DNA of 64,000 nucleotides. It comes from Enterobacter asburiae. Lineage in GTDB: Bacteria > Pseudomonadota > Gammaproteobacteria > Enterobacterales > Enterobacteriaceae. Where the stretch lies: positions 30,233-94,232 of the forward strand of contig NZ_JAKCMV010000041.1 of NCBI RefSeq assembly GCF_021440515.1, given 5' to 3'. Made by a program: the position numbers and the translations under genes. Positions within the stretch are counted from its first letter, which is position 1. Each line of letters begins with the position of its first letter. The notes beneath the pieces were generated by a model. It was not told the origin of the DNA. It saw only the letters and a list, made by a program, of their open reading frames with translations, and did no database searches. Positions 1-8,391 of the stretch are shown here, piece after piece.

Positions 1-2
1 CC

Positions 3-614
3 TACGGCACGCTCGGCGTGGGCTACAACTACGCGCGGGATCAGCACGATCTCAACTGGCAGCTTTCCGGCGGGGTCGTGGGGCATGAAAACGGCGTAAC
101 CTTCAGCCAGCCGCTGGGGGACACCAACGTACTGATTAAAGCCCCAGGCGCCTCCGGCGTCAGCGTCGAAAACCAGACCGGGGTGAAAACCGACTGGCGG
201 GGCTACGCTGTGATGCCTTACGCCACGGTGTATCGCTACAACCGTATCGCGCTGGACACCAACACCATGAGCAACAACACCGATATCGAAAATAACGTCA
301 GCAGCGTTGTGCCGACCAAAGGCGCGCTTGTCCGCGCCAGCTTCGATGCCCGCATCGGCGTGCGCGCGCTGCTGACGGTAAAACGCGGCGCGCAGCCGGT
401 GCCGTTTGGCGCGGTGGTGCGTGAAACCCAAAGCGGCGTGACCAGCATGGTGGGGGACGACGGGCAGATTTACCTGAGCGGTCTGCCGCTCGAGGGCGAG
501 CTGCTGATCCAGTGGGGCGAGGGAATGCAGTCTCAGTGCCGCGCGCACTACCGTTTACCGCCTGAAAGCGAGAATCAGGCCATTACGATGGCGGGAGCAC
601 GCTGTGAACGATAA
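3..614 (+). CDS. fimD: FimD outer-membrane fimbrial usher, C-terminal part (5' end outside window)
   Basis: The open frame enters at the window edge and supplies about 203 C-terminal residues of an outer-membrane usher, the pore that orders and secretes fimbrial subunits delivered by the chaperone. The last beta-barrel strands come first, followed by the PapC-type C-terminal domain, which ends in a Cys-containing sheet (CRAHYRLPP near the end, GARCER at the terminus). The genes immediately downstream are the FimH adhesin and a minor pilin, as in the Salmonella fim order D-H-F. The stop codon overlaps a possible upstream GTG of the next gene by 11 bases. The identification is secure; only the tail is visible. 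Confidence 0.93.
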   Translation, partial: YGTLGVGYNYARDQHDLNWQLSGGVVGHENGVTFSQPLGDTNVLIKAPGASGVSVENQTGVKTDWRGYAVMPYATVYRYNRIALDTNTMSNNTDIENNVSSVVPTKGALVRASFDARIGVRALLTVKRGAQPVPFGAVVRETQSGVTSMVGDDGQIYLSGLPLEGELLIQWGEGMQSQCRAHYRLPPESENQAITMAGARCER

Positions 615-624
615 CAGGAACCGA

Positions 625-1632
625 ATGATGAGATTTCCCCGCACTCTGTTAGGCGCTGCGCTGCTGTGCGGCGCGCTGCCCGCGTGGGCGACGGTGTGTC
701 AGAACGCGGACGGCGTGGCGAAAGACATTTCTTACGACCTCTCCAACGTCTTTGACAGCTCTAACAACAAGCCAGGGCAGATTGTCACCCTGGCGCAAAA
801 GTCCGGTCTGGTGGGGGTTTACGCTATCTGCCCGAAGGGCACTTCCGGCAAAACGACCATGCGTAGCTACGTGACCGATTTGCCCGTGACCACCGAGATC
901 GACAGCTACAAGTACGTGAAGCTCAACGATTATCTGGATGGCGCGATGCAAATCCACGATGACTTCGCCGGGACGTTCTACCCGCCGGCGAACTACATCC
1001 AGATGGGGCAGCACCCAAACGTGCCGAACAACAAAGCCTTTCCGGTCACGGATTCGAAGCTGGTCTTCCGCCTTCGCGTGACGCGGCGGTTCATCAATAT
1101 GGTGGTGATCCCGCGGCAGACGATGTTTAAGGTCTACGTCACCACCACCTCTGGCGATCCGCTCAGCACGCCGGTGTACACCATCAGCTACAGCGGGACG
1201 ATTCAGGTGCCGCAAAGCTGTGAAATCAACGCCGGTAAGGTGGTGGAGTTTGATTTTGGCGAGATTGGGGCTTCGCTGTTCAGCCAGGCCGGGGCCGGAA
1301 ATCGTCCGGACAGGGTCTCGCCCCAGACGAAATCCATCGCCATCAAATGTACCAACGTGGAAGCCAACGCCTATCTGTCGATGCGTATTGAAGCGGAGCA
1401 AGTCTCCGGCAGCGCGCTGGTGTCCGATAACCCGGACCTGGGATTTGTGGTGGCTACCGAAAGCGGTACGCCGCTGACGCCGAACAACCTGACCAGCAAA
1501 ATCCCGTTCCGCCTGGACGATAGCGCGCAAGCGCAGGTGGCGATCAGGGCCTGGCCGGTGAGCATAACGGGGAATAAGCCTGCGGAAGGGCGTTTTACCT
1601 CTCGCGGCTATTTGCGCGTGGACTATGAATAA
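625..1632 (+). CDS. fimH: FimH type 1 fimbrial tip adhesin (Salmonella type)
   Basis: A two-domain tip adhesin of about 335 residues, the length of Salmonella FimH. A signal peptide ends at an Ala-Trp-Ala motif before TVCQNADG. An N-terminal lectin domain (about residues 20-195) carries runs typical of Salmonella FimH such as SYVTDLPV and YPPANYIQMG. A pilin domain follows (from about 200, with EFDFGEIGASLFSQAGAGNRP), ending in the beta strand GYLRVDYE used for donor-strand exchange. A GTG at 604 is in frame, but AGGA at 616-619 serves the ATGs at 625/628, so I start there. It should bind mannosylated host glycans; that is known of the family, not shown here. Confidence 0.93.
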   Translation: MMRFPRTLLGAALLCGALPAWATVCQNADGVAKDISYDLSNVFDSSNNKPGQIVTLAQKSGLVGVYAICPKGTSGKTTMRSYVTDLPVTTEIDSYKYVKLNDYLDGAMQIHDDFAGTFYPPANYIQMGQHPNVPNNKAFPVTDSKLVFRLRVTRRFINMVVIPRQTMFKVYVTTTSGDPLSTPVYTISYSGTIQVPQSCEINAGKVVEFDFGEIGASLFSQAGAGNRPDRVSPQTKSIAIKCTNVEANAYLSMRIEAEQVSGSALVSDNPDLGFVVATESGTPLTPNNLTSKIPFRLDDSAQAQVAIRAWPVSITGNKPAEGRFTSRGYLRVDYE

Positions 1633-1642
1633 GGGAGGCGCG

Positions 1643-2167
1643 ATGCGGATCTGGAGTAAACCACTGCTGCTGGCGGCGCTGGCGATGGGGAACGCGAACG
1701 CCCATGCCGCCACGGCGCTCGGGGAGATTAACATTGAGCTGTACGGCAAGATTGTGGATTTCACCTGCGTGGCCGAGGGCAGCGACAGCGATAAAACGGT
1801 GAAGCTTGGCACCTGGCCGACTAAACAGCTCAGCACTGCGGGCAGCCGGACGCAGGCGATGCCCTTTACGCTAAAGCTGACGGGATGCCCGCCCGGGGCG
1901 GCGTCGATTACGTTTTCGGGTAAAGCGGACGGCAGCGACAGCAGCCTGCTGGCGCTAAATGGTGAGAGTCAGGCGAGCAACGTGGCGGTTGAAATCCGCG
2001 ACCGGGACAAGACGCGTCTGGCATTGCAGCAGGCGAGCCAGACGGTGACGGTGGATGCGCAGGGAAATGCGCAGCTGGCGTTTTATGCCAATTATATTGC
2101 GACGGCGGATAACCCGCAGCCCGGTAAGGCTGATGCCGATGCGACCTTCATGATTAATTATAATTAA
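1643..2167 (+). CDS. fimF: FimF minor fimbrial subunit
   Basis: A minor pilin of about 174 residues that would join adhesin and shaft. It has a signal peptide ending near HAA, an N-terminal donor strand, a paired Cys (FTC and GC) pilin fold and a C-terminal strand ending in the Phe-Met-Ile-Asn-Tyr-Asn pattern typical of pilins. An ATG at 1625 overlaps the fimH stop, but AAGGGAGG at 1631-1638 lies just before the ATG at 1643, and starting there gives a cleaner signal peptide. It is the last structural gene of the cluster, followed by a strong hairpin and the convergent fimZ. Confidence 0.85.
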   Translation: MRIWSKPLLLAALAMGNANAHAATALGEINIELYGKIVDFTCVAEGSDSDKTVKLGTWPTKQLSTAGSRTQAMPFTLKLTGCPPGAASITFSGKADGSDSSLLALNGESQASNVAVEIRDRDKTRLALQQASQTVTVDAQGNAQLAFYANYIATADNPQPGKADADATFMINYN

Positions 2168-2177
2168 GACTGACCGC

Positions 2178-2209
2178 ACTCCCTGCAACTCTAATAAGTT
2201 GCAGGGAGT
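2178..2209. terminator. Hairpin between convergent fimF and fimZ
   Basis: A perfect 13-bp inverted repeat (ACTCCCTGCAACT, loop CTAATA, then its complement) fills the 51-base gap between two convergent genes. It lacks a long T-run on either side, so it may act as a weak bidirectional terminator or as a 3'-end stabiliser. Confidence 0.7.
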
Positions 2210-2218
2210 GAATTCAGG

Positions 2219-2851
2219 TTATAGCAGTTCGTGGGCTTTCGCATAATCAATTAACTCAACAATGCTCTGCACGCCCAGCTTGGAATAAATGTTGGATTTA
2301 TGCGCGCTTATTGTTTTGTTGCTTAACAACAGCTGCTCGGCGATTTCTTTATTTGACATGCCGTTTGCCAGATAGCGCAGCACCGTTACCTCCCGATTTG
2401 ATAATGGCATATCCATCGCCATTCCTTTACCTGTCCCTATGTGATTTATAAAGCTCAACGTTTCCGTCGGGAAAAAGGAATACCCCGTCAGTAACATTTC
2501 AACGGCATTATAGATCTCGCCTAAATCTTTCCGCTTGCTGACAAAACCGTTGGCGCCTGCGCGAATAGCGCGTCCGGCATAAAATGCTTCTGATTTTGAT
2601 GAGAGGAAAAGAACCTTAATGTCTTTATTTAAGTTCCTGATTCTCTTCAGTAATGTAAACCCATCGGTGCCCGAAAGTTCGATATCCAGGATCACCAAAT
2701 CGATGGCGTGGTTGCGGATGCAGTCAAGGACTTCATGGCTATCGCCTGACTTAAGCTTGACCACGATGTTTTTATTTTTCTGTAGCAGGACTTCTATCGA
2801 CATTCTGACGATAGGGTGTTCGTCCATAATGATAACGGATGCCGGTTTCAT
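2219..2851 (-). CDS. fimZ: FimZ, LuxR-family response regulator of type 1 fimbriae
   Basis: A 210-residue response regulator that activates the fimA promoter in Salmonella. The receiver domain has the acidic pair D10/E11, phospho-acceptor D56 (LVILDIEL), S84 and K106. A LuxR/NarL-type helix-turn-helix follows (about residues 148-208, LSNREVTVLRYLANGMSNKEIA). The motif FLSSKSEAFYAGRAIRAGANGF and the whole layout match FimZ as I remember it. It faces the structural genes and lies 575 bases downstream of fimY. No partner sensor kinase is visible. FimZ also represses motility in Salmonella; here that is inference. Confidence 0.93.
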   Translation of the reverse strand: MKPASVIIMDEHPIVRMSIEVLLQKNKNIVVKLKSGDSHEVLDCIRNHAIDLVILDIELSGTDGFTLLKRIRNLNKDIKVLFLSSKSEAFYAGRAIRAGANGFVSKRKDLGEIYNAVEMLLTGYSFFPTETLSFINHIGTGKGMAMDMPLSNREVTVLRYLANGMSNKEIAEQLLLSNKTISAHKSNIYSKLGVQSIVELIDYAKAHELL

Positions 2852-3426
2852 TTTTTATGCCTCAGATTGTTAAACGCGTTATGCTGAGTTTTGTAAAGAC
2901 TCACGAAATGCCGGAAGGATAATTATGCAGATCCTTATACGGTGGTAATTCCCTGGAAGAGCGAAAGCATCCTTGTTAACGTAGCGATGAAAACAGTGCC
3001 ATTTCACAATTATGTAGTGCAACTGGCGGTGATAAAAAAGTGTTTTCTTATTCATCTTTGAAACACATCTTATTATACCGTGTAAGTTTTCTCCGAAAAG
3101 CCTGTAAATTATTTACAACTTATTCTCATGTATTATCTTCTGGATCCTAAGAGGTATTATTTTAAAATTAGTCGAATTATCCCTCTATTCCATTTACTGC
3201 AATTTATCATCTTCATGTAATAACAAAAAATAACATATATCGCTATATGTTGATCAGTTGTTAACTAATGAACAGTTAAAAACGCGTTTGGTGTTCCGGA
3301 TGTTAACGGTTAGATCAATTAGGAATAGTTTTAATTTCGCATATTTTGTTAAATTAAACATAAATTTAACAATATTGGTAAGAAAATTCTTAAAGGTCTT
3401 TAGGAATTAAGCAGTTAGTTGCTAAG
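2852..3426. promoter_or_regulatory. Long AT-rich leader region between fimY and fimZ
   Basis: This 575-base stretch is strikingly AT-rich compared with the GC-rich flanks and holds no plausible gene. It must contain the fimZ promoter. A perfect 10-bp inverted repeat, TTGTTAAATT (3346-3355) and AATTTAACAA (3363-3372) separated by 7 bases, is a candidate operator. Another GTTAAC-rich patch lies near 3258-3310. Such sequence is also typical of H-NS silenced regions. Confidence 0.55.
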
Positions 3427-4143
3427 TTAAAATGTAAATTCTGAAAAATTATTCAGCAGGTGCAAAAGCTCCTGGCGATGATTCAGCCCAAGCTTTTTTA
3501 GGATGCATCCCAGACGATAGATGATGCGGCTATAGGGGCGATTTTGAAGCAGCGCAATTTCCCGCAGCGACTTTCCCTGAGATAAAAGCTGAATCACCGG
3601 CCACTCGTTGCGGGAGAACCATGCCTTATTGCTGTGGGGAAACGGAGGCGCTTCAAGAAGCCCTTGCCGTATGGCCCGGGCGGGAAGCTGGCGTTCCAGA
3701 AGGTGAAAGGGGCCCGCCGCCCCGCAAAAAAGGCGGCCGTCGTGATTTTTAGCCCCGATCAGCAGGTGCGGGGTGAGAAAGGGGGCATAGAGGCTCTGCC
3801 TTCGAAGCTTGTCCAGCATATCGATAAGCGTGATGGCGCGGCTGTCGGTATCGACCAGCAGCCTGGCAGTGGGCCAGTGGTGTAGGGCGCTAAATGCCTC
3901 TTCCAGGGTTTCACAGTCAACGCACTGATTAAGCGGGGCATCACCTTGTAAAAACCCCGTGCGCAGAAAATTATCCTGCGTGACCAAAACCAGAAAGGGG
4001 GCATCCGTTTTGTGGGTCTGATGTATAGACTGACTCAAATATTCGAGGCGGTCGAAGAAAGGGGGAGGATACGGCGACTGCGTAAATCCCAGCGAATCAC
4101 TTCCTGTTCTACGCCGCCGGTAACGGCGTACGGTCATTCGCAT
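3427..4143 (-). CDS. fimY: FimY, fimbrial regulator with LuxR-type helix-turn-helix
   Basis: A 238-residue protein with an Arg-rich N terminus, a central receiver-like region without a clear phosphorylation pocket, and a C-terminal LuxR-type helix-turn-helix (about residues 175-232, NEWPVIQLLSQGKSLREIA then YRLGCILKKLGL). Size, order and position match Salmonella FimY, which works with FimZ to switch on fimbriae. It sits between fimZ and the EAL gene on the same strand. The start is the first ATG downstream of the EAL stop; a few N-terminal residues are uncertain. Confidence 0.85.
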   Translation of the reverse strand: MRMTVRRYRRRRTGSDSLGFTQSPYPPPFFDRLEYLSQSIHQTHKTDAPFLVLVTQDNFLRTGFLQGDAPLNQCVDCETLEEAFSALHHWPTARLLVDTDSRAITLIDMLDKLRRQSLYAPFLTPHLLIGAKNHDGRLFCGAAGPFHLLERQLPARAIRQGLLEAPPFPHSNKAWFSRNEWPVIQLLSQGKSLREIALLQNRPYSRIIYRLGCILKKLGLNHRQELLHLLNNFSEFTF

Positions 4144-4167
4144 AGCTTCCCTCTCGGCGATGACGGA

Positions 4168-4899
4168 TTACACCTCCGGCCAATACCAGGACGGCCATAG
4201 ATACCCCTGGCCCAGCCCTGCTCCTGCCTGAAGCGCGTATGCGCGATCCTGCTCTGTCTCAATGCCTTCAATAAGCACTTGCCCGGCAGCCTGCGAGCAA
4301 AGCCCCACCAGCGCAGCAAGCGCGGAGGTGGCGCGTAACCGCCAGAATGCGTCCTTATCGATTTTGATGCCGCATAAGGGTAGCTGGCAGGATAAAAAAG
4401 GCCGGATTAGTGCTTCATCAACATCATCCAGCCATAGGCGGTGACCCTGCATCGTTAATCGCTGTAGGTGCTGAGTCACACATTCGCGCAGCCCCGCCGA
4501 CAGGCTGAAAAAAGAAGCCGGATCCACCAGCTCAATATTCAGCGGCGGGCTTTTAACGTGCAGCAGCTGGTGAAACAGTTCGTTTGCCGTTAATACGGTT
4601 ATCGGCAGATTGATAAAAAGGTTACTGACGCTATGGACGTTTTTAAGCGTGGCAAGTTGCGCTTCAAGCAGCACAAGCGACTGTGCGGCGGATTGATCGC
4701 TGAAAAAGCGTTCATTTTGCTGGTGTGACGTGAGCACGCTCAGCACTTCTGCCCCCACGGTAAGAGAAGTGGATAGGTCAACGATGGGTTCCAGTTTGAT
4801 ACCGATGATGTCGTGAGAAAGCTGCCGTAAGCGAGGGGGAAGATAGGTCTTGTTTTGCGTTGTCACTCCGTTGTCCTGTTGTCTGTCTGTCCTGGACAT
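4168..4899 (-). CDS. EAL-domain protein of the fim cluster (STM0551-like)
   Basis: A 243-residue, almost pure EAL domain without sensor or membrane segment. Position between fimY and argU matches STM0551 of Salmonella, a cyclic-di-GMP phosphodiesterase linked to fimbrial control. The signature reads E51-V52-L53 rather than EAL. Other landmarks are present: LFINLP (Asn), LDDVDE (Asp pair, but the usual FGTG loop is lost), GIKIDK (Lys), LIEGIETE (Glu) and GQGYLWP (Gln). Most metal- and nucleotide-binding residues therefore remain, so it could be active, or a binding-only receptor. It lies 24 bases upstream of fimY, so the two may be co-transcribed. Confidence 0.85.
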   Translation of the reverse strand: MSRTDRQQDNGVTTQNKTYLPPRLRQLSHDIIGIKLEPIVDLSTSLTVGAEVLSVLTSHQQNERFFSDQSAAQSLVLLEAQLATLKNVHSVSNLFINLPITVLTANELFHQLLHVKSPPLNIELVDPASFFSLSAGLRECVTQHLQRLTMQGHRLWLDDVDEALIRPFLSCQLPLCGIKIDKDAFWRLRATSALAALVGLCSQAAGQVLIEGIETEQDRAYALQAGAGLGQGYLWPSWYWPEV

Positions 4900-5070
4900 A
4901 GTGTGACGACGGGAAACAGAGGAAAACAGCAGGCGTTACTTAAATGCGGCTAGGCCTTTTCGCAGCGATGAAATCGGTAAGAGAATGTGCACAAATGTTG
5001 AAAAAACAGACGTATTTACAGGCAGCTAGCGGGGATTGTCAGAGAAGAGGGGCAATCCTGCCGAAAGGCA
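4900..5070. other. Gap where fimW would lie in Salmonella
   Basis: In Salmonella the repressor gene fimW lies between the EAL gene and argU. Here the gap before the argU promoter holds no convincing reading frame, only a short unsupported one. The negative regulator seems to be absent from this position. Confidence 0.5.
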
Positions 5071-5098
5071 TTGACTCACCTGCCATTGACCGTATAAT
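5071..5098 (+). promoter_or_regulatory. Sigma-70 promoter of tRNA-Arg
   Basis: TTGACT at 5071-5076 and a perfect TATAAT at 5093-5098 are spaced 16 bases apart. A GC-rich discriminator follows and the tRNA starts at 5138. The strength fits a stable-RNA promoter. Confidence 0.75.
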
Positions 5099-5137
5099 TC
5101 CACGCGTTTCACCGCCGCGAAGTTCACTCTTCTCAGT

Positions 5138-5214
5138 GCGCCCTTAGCTCAGTTGGATAGAGCAACGGCCTTCTAAGCCGTAGGTCGTAGGTTCGAATCC
5201 TACAGGGCGTGCCA
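5138..5214 (+). tRNA. argU: tRNA-Arg (anticodon TCT), argU
   Basis: A 77-nt cloverleaf with the acceptor stem GCGCCCT paired to AGGGCGT, a D-arm AGCTCAGTTGGATAGAGC, an anticodon stem ACGGC/GCCGT around loop CTTCTAA, a T-arm with GTTCGAATC, and an encoded CCA (5212-5214). The anticodon TCT at 5172-5174 reads the rare AGA codon; this gene is also known as fimU because it limits translation of fim regulators in Salmonella. Position 1:72 is a G-T wobble here. The gene is a classic phage attachment site, and an integrase starts 16 bases downstream on the other strand. Confidence 0.97.
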
Positions 5215-6530
5215 TTTAAAATCATGTAGTTACGCCTTTTTCAAATCCTCCTTATTTCCTATGTGGGACATATTTGGGACATCAACCCCAAAAATTGAGT
5301 CAATTTGCTTCGCATGCTCGGTTAAATGGTTAGGTGCTAAGTGGGCATATCGACGGACCATTTCGATACTTTCCCAGCCGCCCATTTCCTGCAAGACAGA
5401 CAACGGAACGCCAGACTGAATTAACCAGCTCGCCCATGTGTGTCTCAGGTCGTGGAATCTGAAATCCTCAATACCTGCACGACGGCATGCAGCATTCCAT
5501 GCGCTCTGGTCATCAACCCGCATCCTCCTCACTGATGGAGTCTTAGAACCATCAGGACGAACACCGGCTTTCATATGGACGAACACCCATTTATGATGAT
5601 TGCCTATCTGATCGCGCAGCACCTTACAGGCCGTATCATTCAGCGCTACGCCAATAGCTCTGTTTGATTTACTGTCTTCAGGATTTACCCAGGCAACACG
5701 ACGCTGCATGTCGATCTGTTGCCATTCCATATTGATGATGTTAGAGCGACGAAGGCCGGTTGCCAGCGCAAACTTAACAACCGACTTCAGCGGCTCTGGA
5801 CATTCCTCAATAAGCCTCTTCGCTTCCTCATGCTCCAGCCACCGCACCCGCTTATTCCTCACGGAAGGAACCTCAATTACAGGTGCCTTCTCCAGCCACT
5901 TCCAGTCACGCTCTGCTGCACGCAGAATGGCCTTCATCAGCGCCAGATGTCTGGCCTTGGTGGAAGTGGTAACGGGGGAGGCTGAATATACCGGTGCTGG
6001 CTGTCCATTCTTCTGCGCCGCCGCTGCCTGAATTTTCCATATCTCAAGCAGTTTGCGATTGCTCATCTTGTTTACTGCTGAGTAAATCCTTTGCTCGGTG
6101 ATATCCTTTAATCGAATCCCTTCAAATTGTGCCAGCCAGAATGCCATTCGGCTGCGATCGTCTTTCAGTGACTTCTTCTCGGCATTTTCCTCAAGCCACC
6201 GCATATATGCATCGTCAAACGTTACATCAGGGAAATCACCCAAGCGGTCTACTCGCCACAGTTCAGCTTTGCGCTTGTCATGTAGCTCAGTAGCGAGCCG
6301 CTTGTCGGAAGTCCCAAGGCTTTCCTTAATTCGCTTCCCGCCCGGGAGCAAGTACGATGCGTGCCATATTTCACCTCTGCGGAAGAGTGACATTGCGTTT
6401 CCTCTTTAATGCCATCACCCGCGCTCACGCCGACAGTATGCAGCGGAGACTGAAGCGCCGCAATGCAGGCTTGCCGTGTAGTGAGGTATGGAGATTTGGG
6501 TTTGGAAGGGTCTTTACGTGTTGCCTGAAT
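5215..6530. mobile_element. Remnant of a lambdoid prophage integrated at argU
   Basis: Only an integrase gene and about 140 bases upstream of it remain. The 3' end of argU should form one attachment half-site. I found no second copy of the tRNA 3' end within the next 2 kb, and no excisionase, repressor or structural genes, so the rest of the prophage and its other end appear to be deleted. The downstream border lies against a gene lacking its 5' end, which suggests the deletion ran into chromosome. In E. coli the cryptic prophage DLP12 occupies the same tRNA. Confidence 0.75.
5230..6393 (-). CDS. Phage integrase, tyrosine recombinase (DLP12/P22 type)
   Basis: A full-length 387-residue site-specific recombinase that would catalyse prophage integration and excision at argU. 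The N terminus ([21 protein letters not shown]) is the short arm-binding domain of this phage family. A SAM-like core-binding domain spans about residues 58-165. The catalytic domain carries R215 (TGLRRSNI), H314 and R317 (HDLRHTW), W340 in the second His position, and nucleophile Y349 (RRYAHLAP). The catalytic set is intact, so the enzyme may still work although its prophage is gone. Its 3' end faces argU, the usual orientation. Confidence 0.93.
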   Translation of the reverse strand: MSLFRRGEIWHASYLLPGGKRIKESLGTSDKRLATELHDKRKAELWRVDRLGDFPDVTFDDAYMRWLEENAEKKSLKDDRSRMAFWLAQFEGIRLKDITEQRIYSAVNKMSNRKLLEIWKIQAAAAQKNGQPAPVYSASPVTTSTKARHLALMKAILRAAERDWKWLEKAPVIEVPSVRNKRVRWLEHEEAKRLIEECPEPLKSVVKFALATGLRRSNIINMEWQQIDMQRRVAWVNPEDSKSNRAIGVALNDTACKVLRDQIGNHHKWVFVHMKAGVRPDGSKTPSVRRMRVDDQSAWNAACRRAGIEDFRFHDLRHTWASWLIQSGVPLSVLQEMGGWESIEMVRRYAHLAPNHLTEHAKQIDSIFGVDVPNMSHIGNKEDLKKA

Positions 6531-6532
6531 AA

Positions 6533-6982
6533 GGACATCCTGTACGGGGGCTGGCGGGCGCGGCAATTAGTTTGCCGCTGTTGGGGGCAGGCTATATCCA
6601 TTACCAGCGGGATAATTACAGCTGCGAGATCCACACCGTTATTGTTGACGAAAACAGAGTGCTGGACGTTATTCTTAACTTTAACTTCGATCACGGTACC
6701 GGGTTTTATGAATCCGCCGGGGAGCTAAATGAACAGGGCGAGCCGCCGACCTCGATCGGTAATAAAATTCTCTTCAACTACTGGCGTGAAGATGGGGCGG
6801 TGATCCTGGTGTCGGACGAAACCAATCCGCTGCCCACGCGTTATCAAAAATTCAGAAAAGATATTCCCGATTTCTTCCAGCATCGCGAGCGCGACCTTCG
6901 CGTTCAAATAACCCCGGCCAATGCGGTCAGCGATATTTTCACCTACGGCGGCGCACCCGTTTTTTATTGTTCAAAAAGCTAA
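6533..6982 (+). pseudogene. FidL-like membrane protein, 5'-truncated at the prophage junction
   Basis: The open frame begins after a stop at 6530-6532 without any ATG; only a TTG at 6572 with no ribosome-binding site could start it. The visible protein (about 136-149 residues) starts inside a hydrophobic segment (AGAAISLPLLGAGYIHYQ) followed by a conserved-looking periplasmic domain (VLDVILNFNFDHGTGFY, PDFFQHRERDLRVQI). That pattern resembles FidL-like inner-membrane proteins, a family comparison made from memory. The missing start and the adjacent phage relic suggest that prophage deletion removed the first codons. It could also be a functional gene with an unusual start. Confidence 0.55.
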
Positions 6983-7058
6983 CAGAGGGGAAAAACCGCG
7001 CCTGGCCTGCGGCTATTTTGTTAATCCCCTGAACTATTTACGCTTGCTTACAGAAGAA

Positions 7059-7079
7059 GAATGAGTATAGTTCTCATTC
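7059..7079. promoter_or_regulatory. Fur box upstream of the lipoprotein/TonB-receptor pair
   Basis: A perfect inverted repeat GAATGA-N9-TCATTC, with TTCTCATTC on one arm, resembles Fur operators of TonB-dependent receptor genes. It lies about 180 bases before the start of the downstream operon and implies iron repression. Confidence 0.7.
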
Positions 7080-7260
7080 TCTTTAGTGTTTGCGGCCACG
7101 ATGGATCTCTCCCGCAGCAGCAGTGAGTGCCTGGCTCACAGGGAACACTGAGTAAATACGGTGGACTTTGCACTGGCCTCGGCGCCCGTCATGACACAGA
7201 TCGCTTAGCGACATACGACGCAAATTCCCGCCCGACTTTCTACGATAAAGGATGTTCCTG

Positions 7261-8343
7261 ATGACCCAAAAAATGTCTGCGCTGGCATTGCTTGTTGCTG
7301 TCTCGCTTTCCGGCTGTGCAGCTTCGCACACTGCCTCTACACCTGCGCCTGCGGCGAAAACCACGGTAACGGCCCCTGAGAAAACCGCCGTGATAAAACG
7401 CGATCTGGCCGACGGTCTGTACGAGATGGTGCTCAACCAGAAGGGCGATGCGCTGTACGTTGCCAGTTCAGAAGGGTTTAAGGACGTGCAGGGTGGGGTG
7501 ATCTATAAGCTCGATCCCGCCACGCTGAAAACGCTCGGTCGCAGCCATACCGACCTGAAAAACTTCGCGATGACGATCTCCCCGGACGGCCAGACGGTGT
7601 ACGTCACCAACTCGCTTGACGGCGGTATCAGCGCCATCAGCACCGCCGACGGCAAAATCAAAAAGCGCCTGATGTTTACCGAGCGCAATAAAGAGGGCTT
7701 CCCGTTCGGCGCGCGTGAAATTCTGCTGCAAGACGGGCTGCTGTACGTCGGCGGCGTGGGCGATCCGGCGGTGATTTGGGTGGTCGATGCCGACACCCTG
7801 AAGCTCAAGAAAACCATCAAAAACGCGGGGCAGTGGGTGACCGGCCTGCTGTGGTCTGCGCAGACGGACAGGCTGTACGCGGCCAACGGCGGCGGCGAGA
7901 TCCTGGTGATTAACCCGCACAGCAACAAAATCGAAAAACGCTGGAAGCCGCTCGGCGACAAGCCTGCGCTGCTGCTGAACATGGCGGAGGATCCCGCCAC
8001 CGGGCGTCTGTTCGTGACCGATAACTCCAAAGCCAAAACCACCCTGGTGCTGAACATCCGCACGGGTGAAACGATCAAACAGCTGGACGTGGGCGATTCG
8101 CTGGCGGTGAAATTCAACGCCAAACGCAACGAGCTGTACATCACCCAGCGCGAAAGCGGCAAGCTGCTGAGCCTGGACGCGACCACCTACGCCGTGAAGC
8201 AATCCTGGGATCTGCCGCCGAACCCGAACAGCCTGCTGCTGTCGGCGGACGGCCAGACCTTGTACGTCACCGTTAAGCAGGCTTTCAACAAAGACCATTC
8301 GACTAACGGGCCGGACAGCGTTGTCCGTATTGCACTTCACTAA
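7261..8343 (+). CDS. Lipoprotein with YncE-type beta-propeller
   Basis: A 360-residue secreted protein. From the ATG at 7261 (AAAGGA at 7247-7252, 8-base spacer; preferred over the ATG at 7252) it begins with a lipoprotein signal, LSGC, lipidated Cys at residue 19, then a Thr/Ala/Pro-rich tether. The rest is a repeated seven-bladed propeller with YVTN-type blades (ALYVASSEGF, TVYVTNSLDGG, LYAANGGGEI, LFVTDNSKA, ELYITQRESG, TLYVTVKQAF). E. coli YncE is related but has an ordinary signal peptide. The gene lies between a Fur box and a TonB-dependent receptor, so it probably aids that receptor in iron-siderophore uptake. That role is inference. Confidence 0.82.
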   Translation: MTQKMSALALLVAVSLSGCAASHTASTPAPAAKTTVTAPEKTAVIKRDLADGLYEMVLNQKGDALYVASSEGFKDVQGGVIYKLDPATLKTLGRSHTDLKNFAMTISPDGQTVYVTNSLDGGISAISTADGKIKKRLMFTERNKEGFPFGAREILLQDGLLYVGGVGDPAVIWVVDADTLKLKKTIKNAGQWVTGLLWSAQTDRLYAANGGGEILVINPHSNKIEKRWKPLGDKPALLLNMAEDPATGRLFVTDNSKAKTTLVLNIRTGETIKQLDVGDSLAVKFNAKRNELYITQRESGKLLSLDATTYAVKQSWDLPPNPNSLLLSADGQTLYVTVKQAFNKDHSTNGPDSVVRIALH

Positions 8344-8350
8344 ATATTCA

Positions 8351-8371
8351 GGCCCGGCGACGGGCCATTTT
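8351..8371 (+). terminator. Intra-operon hairpin with GCGA tetraloop
   Basis: GGCCCG, loop GCGA, CGGGCC, then ATTTTTG. The stem and short T-run resemble an intrinsic terminator. Placed between the lipoprotein and receptor genes, it may lower receptor transcription or protect the upstream message. Confidence 0.6.
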
Positions 8372-8391
8372 TGCGCGATTTTAATGAGTTA

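Noticed and set aside
649..1836. Long minus-strand open frame opposite fimH
   Set aside because: It is antisense to a clearly identified adhesin, is Arg/His/Gly-rich in the manner of GC-rich shadow frames and has no ribosome-binding site.
6394..6566. Excisionase gene upstream of the integrase
   Set aside because: The open minus-strand frame through this stretch runs past the integrase start and shows no excisionase motif; I treat it as phage debris.
5215..7250. Second attachment site (copy of the argU 3' end)
   Set aside because: No repeat of the tRNA 3' end was seen by eye in this interval.
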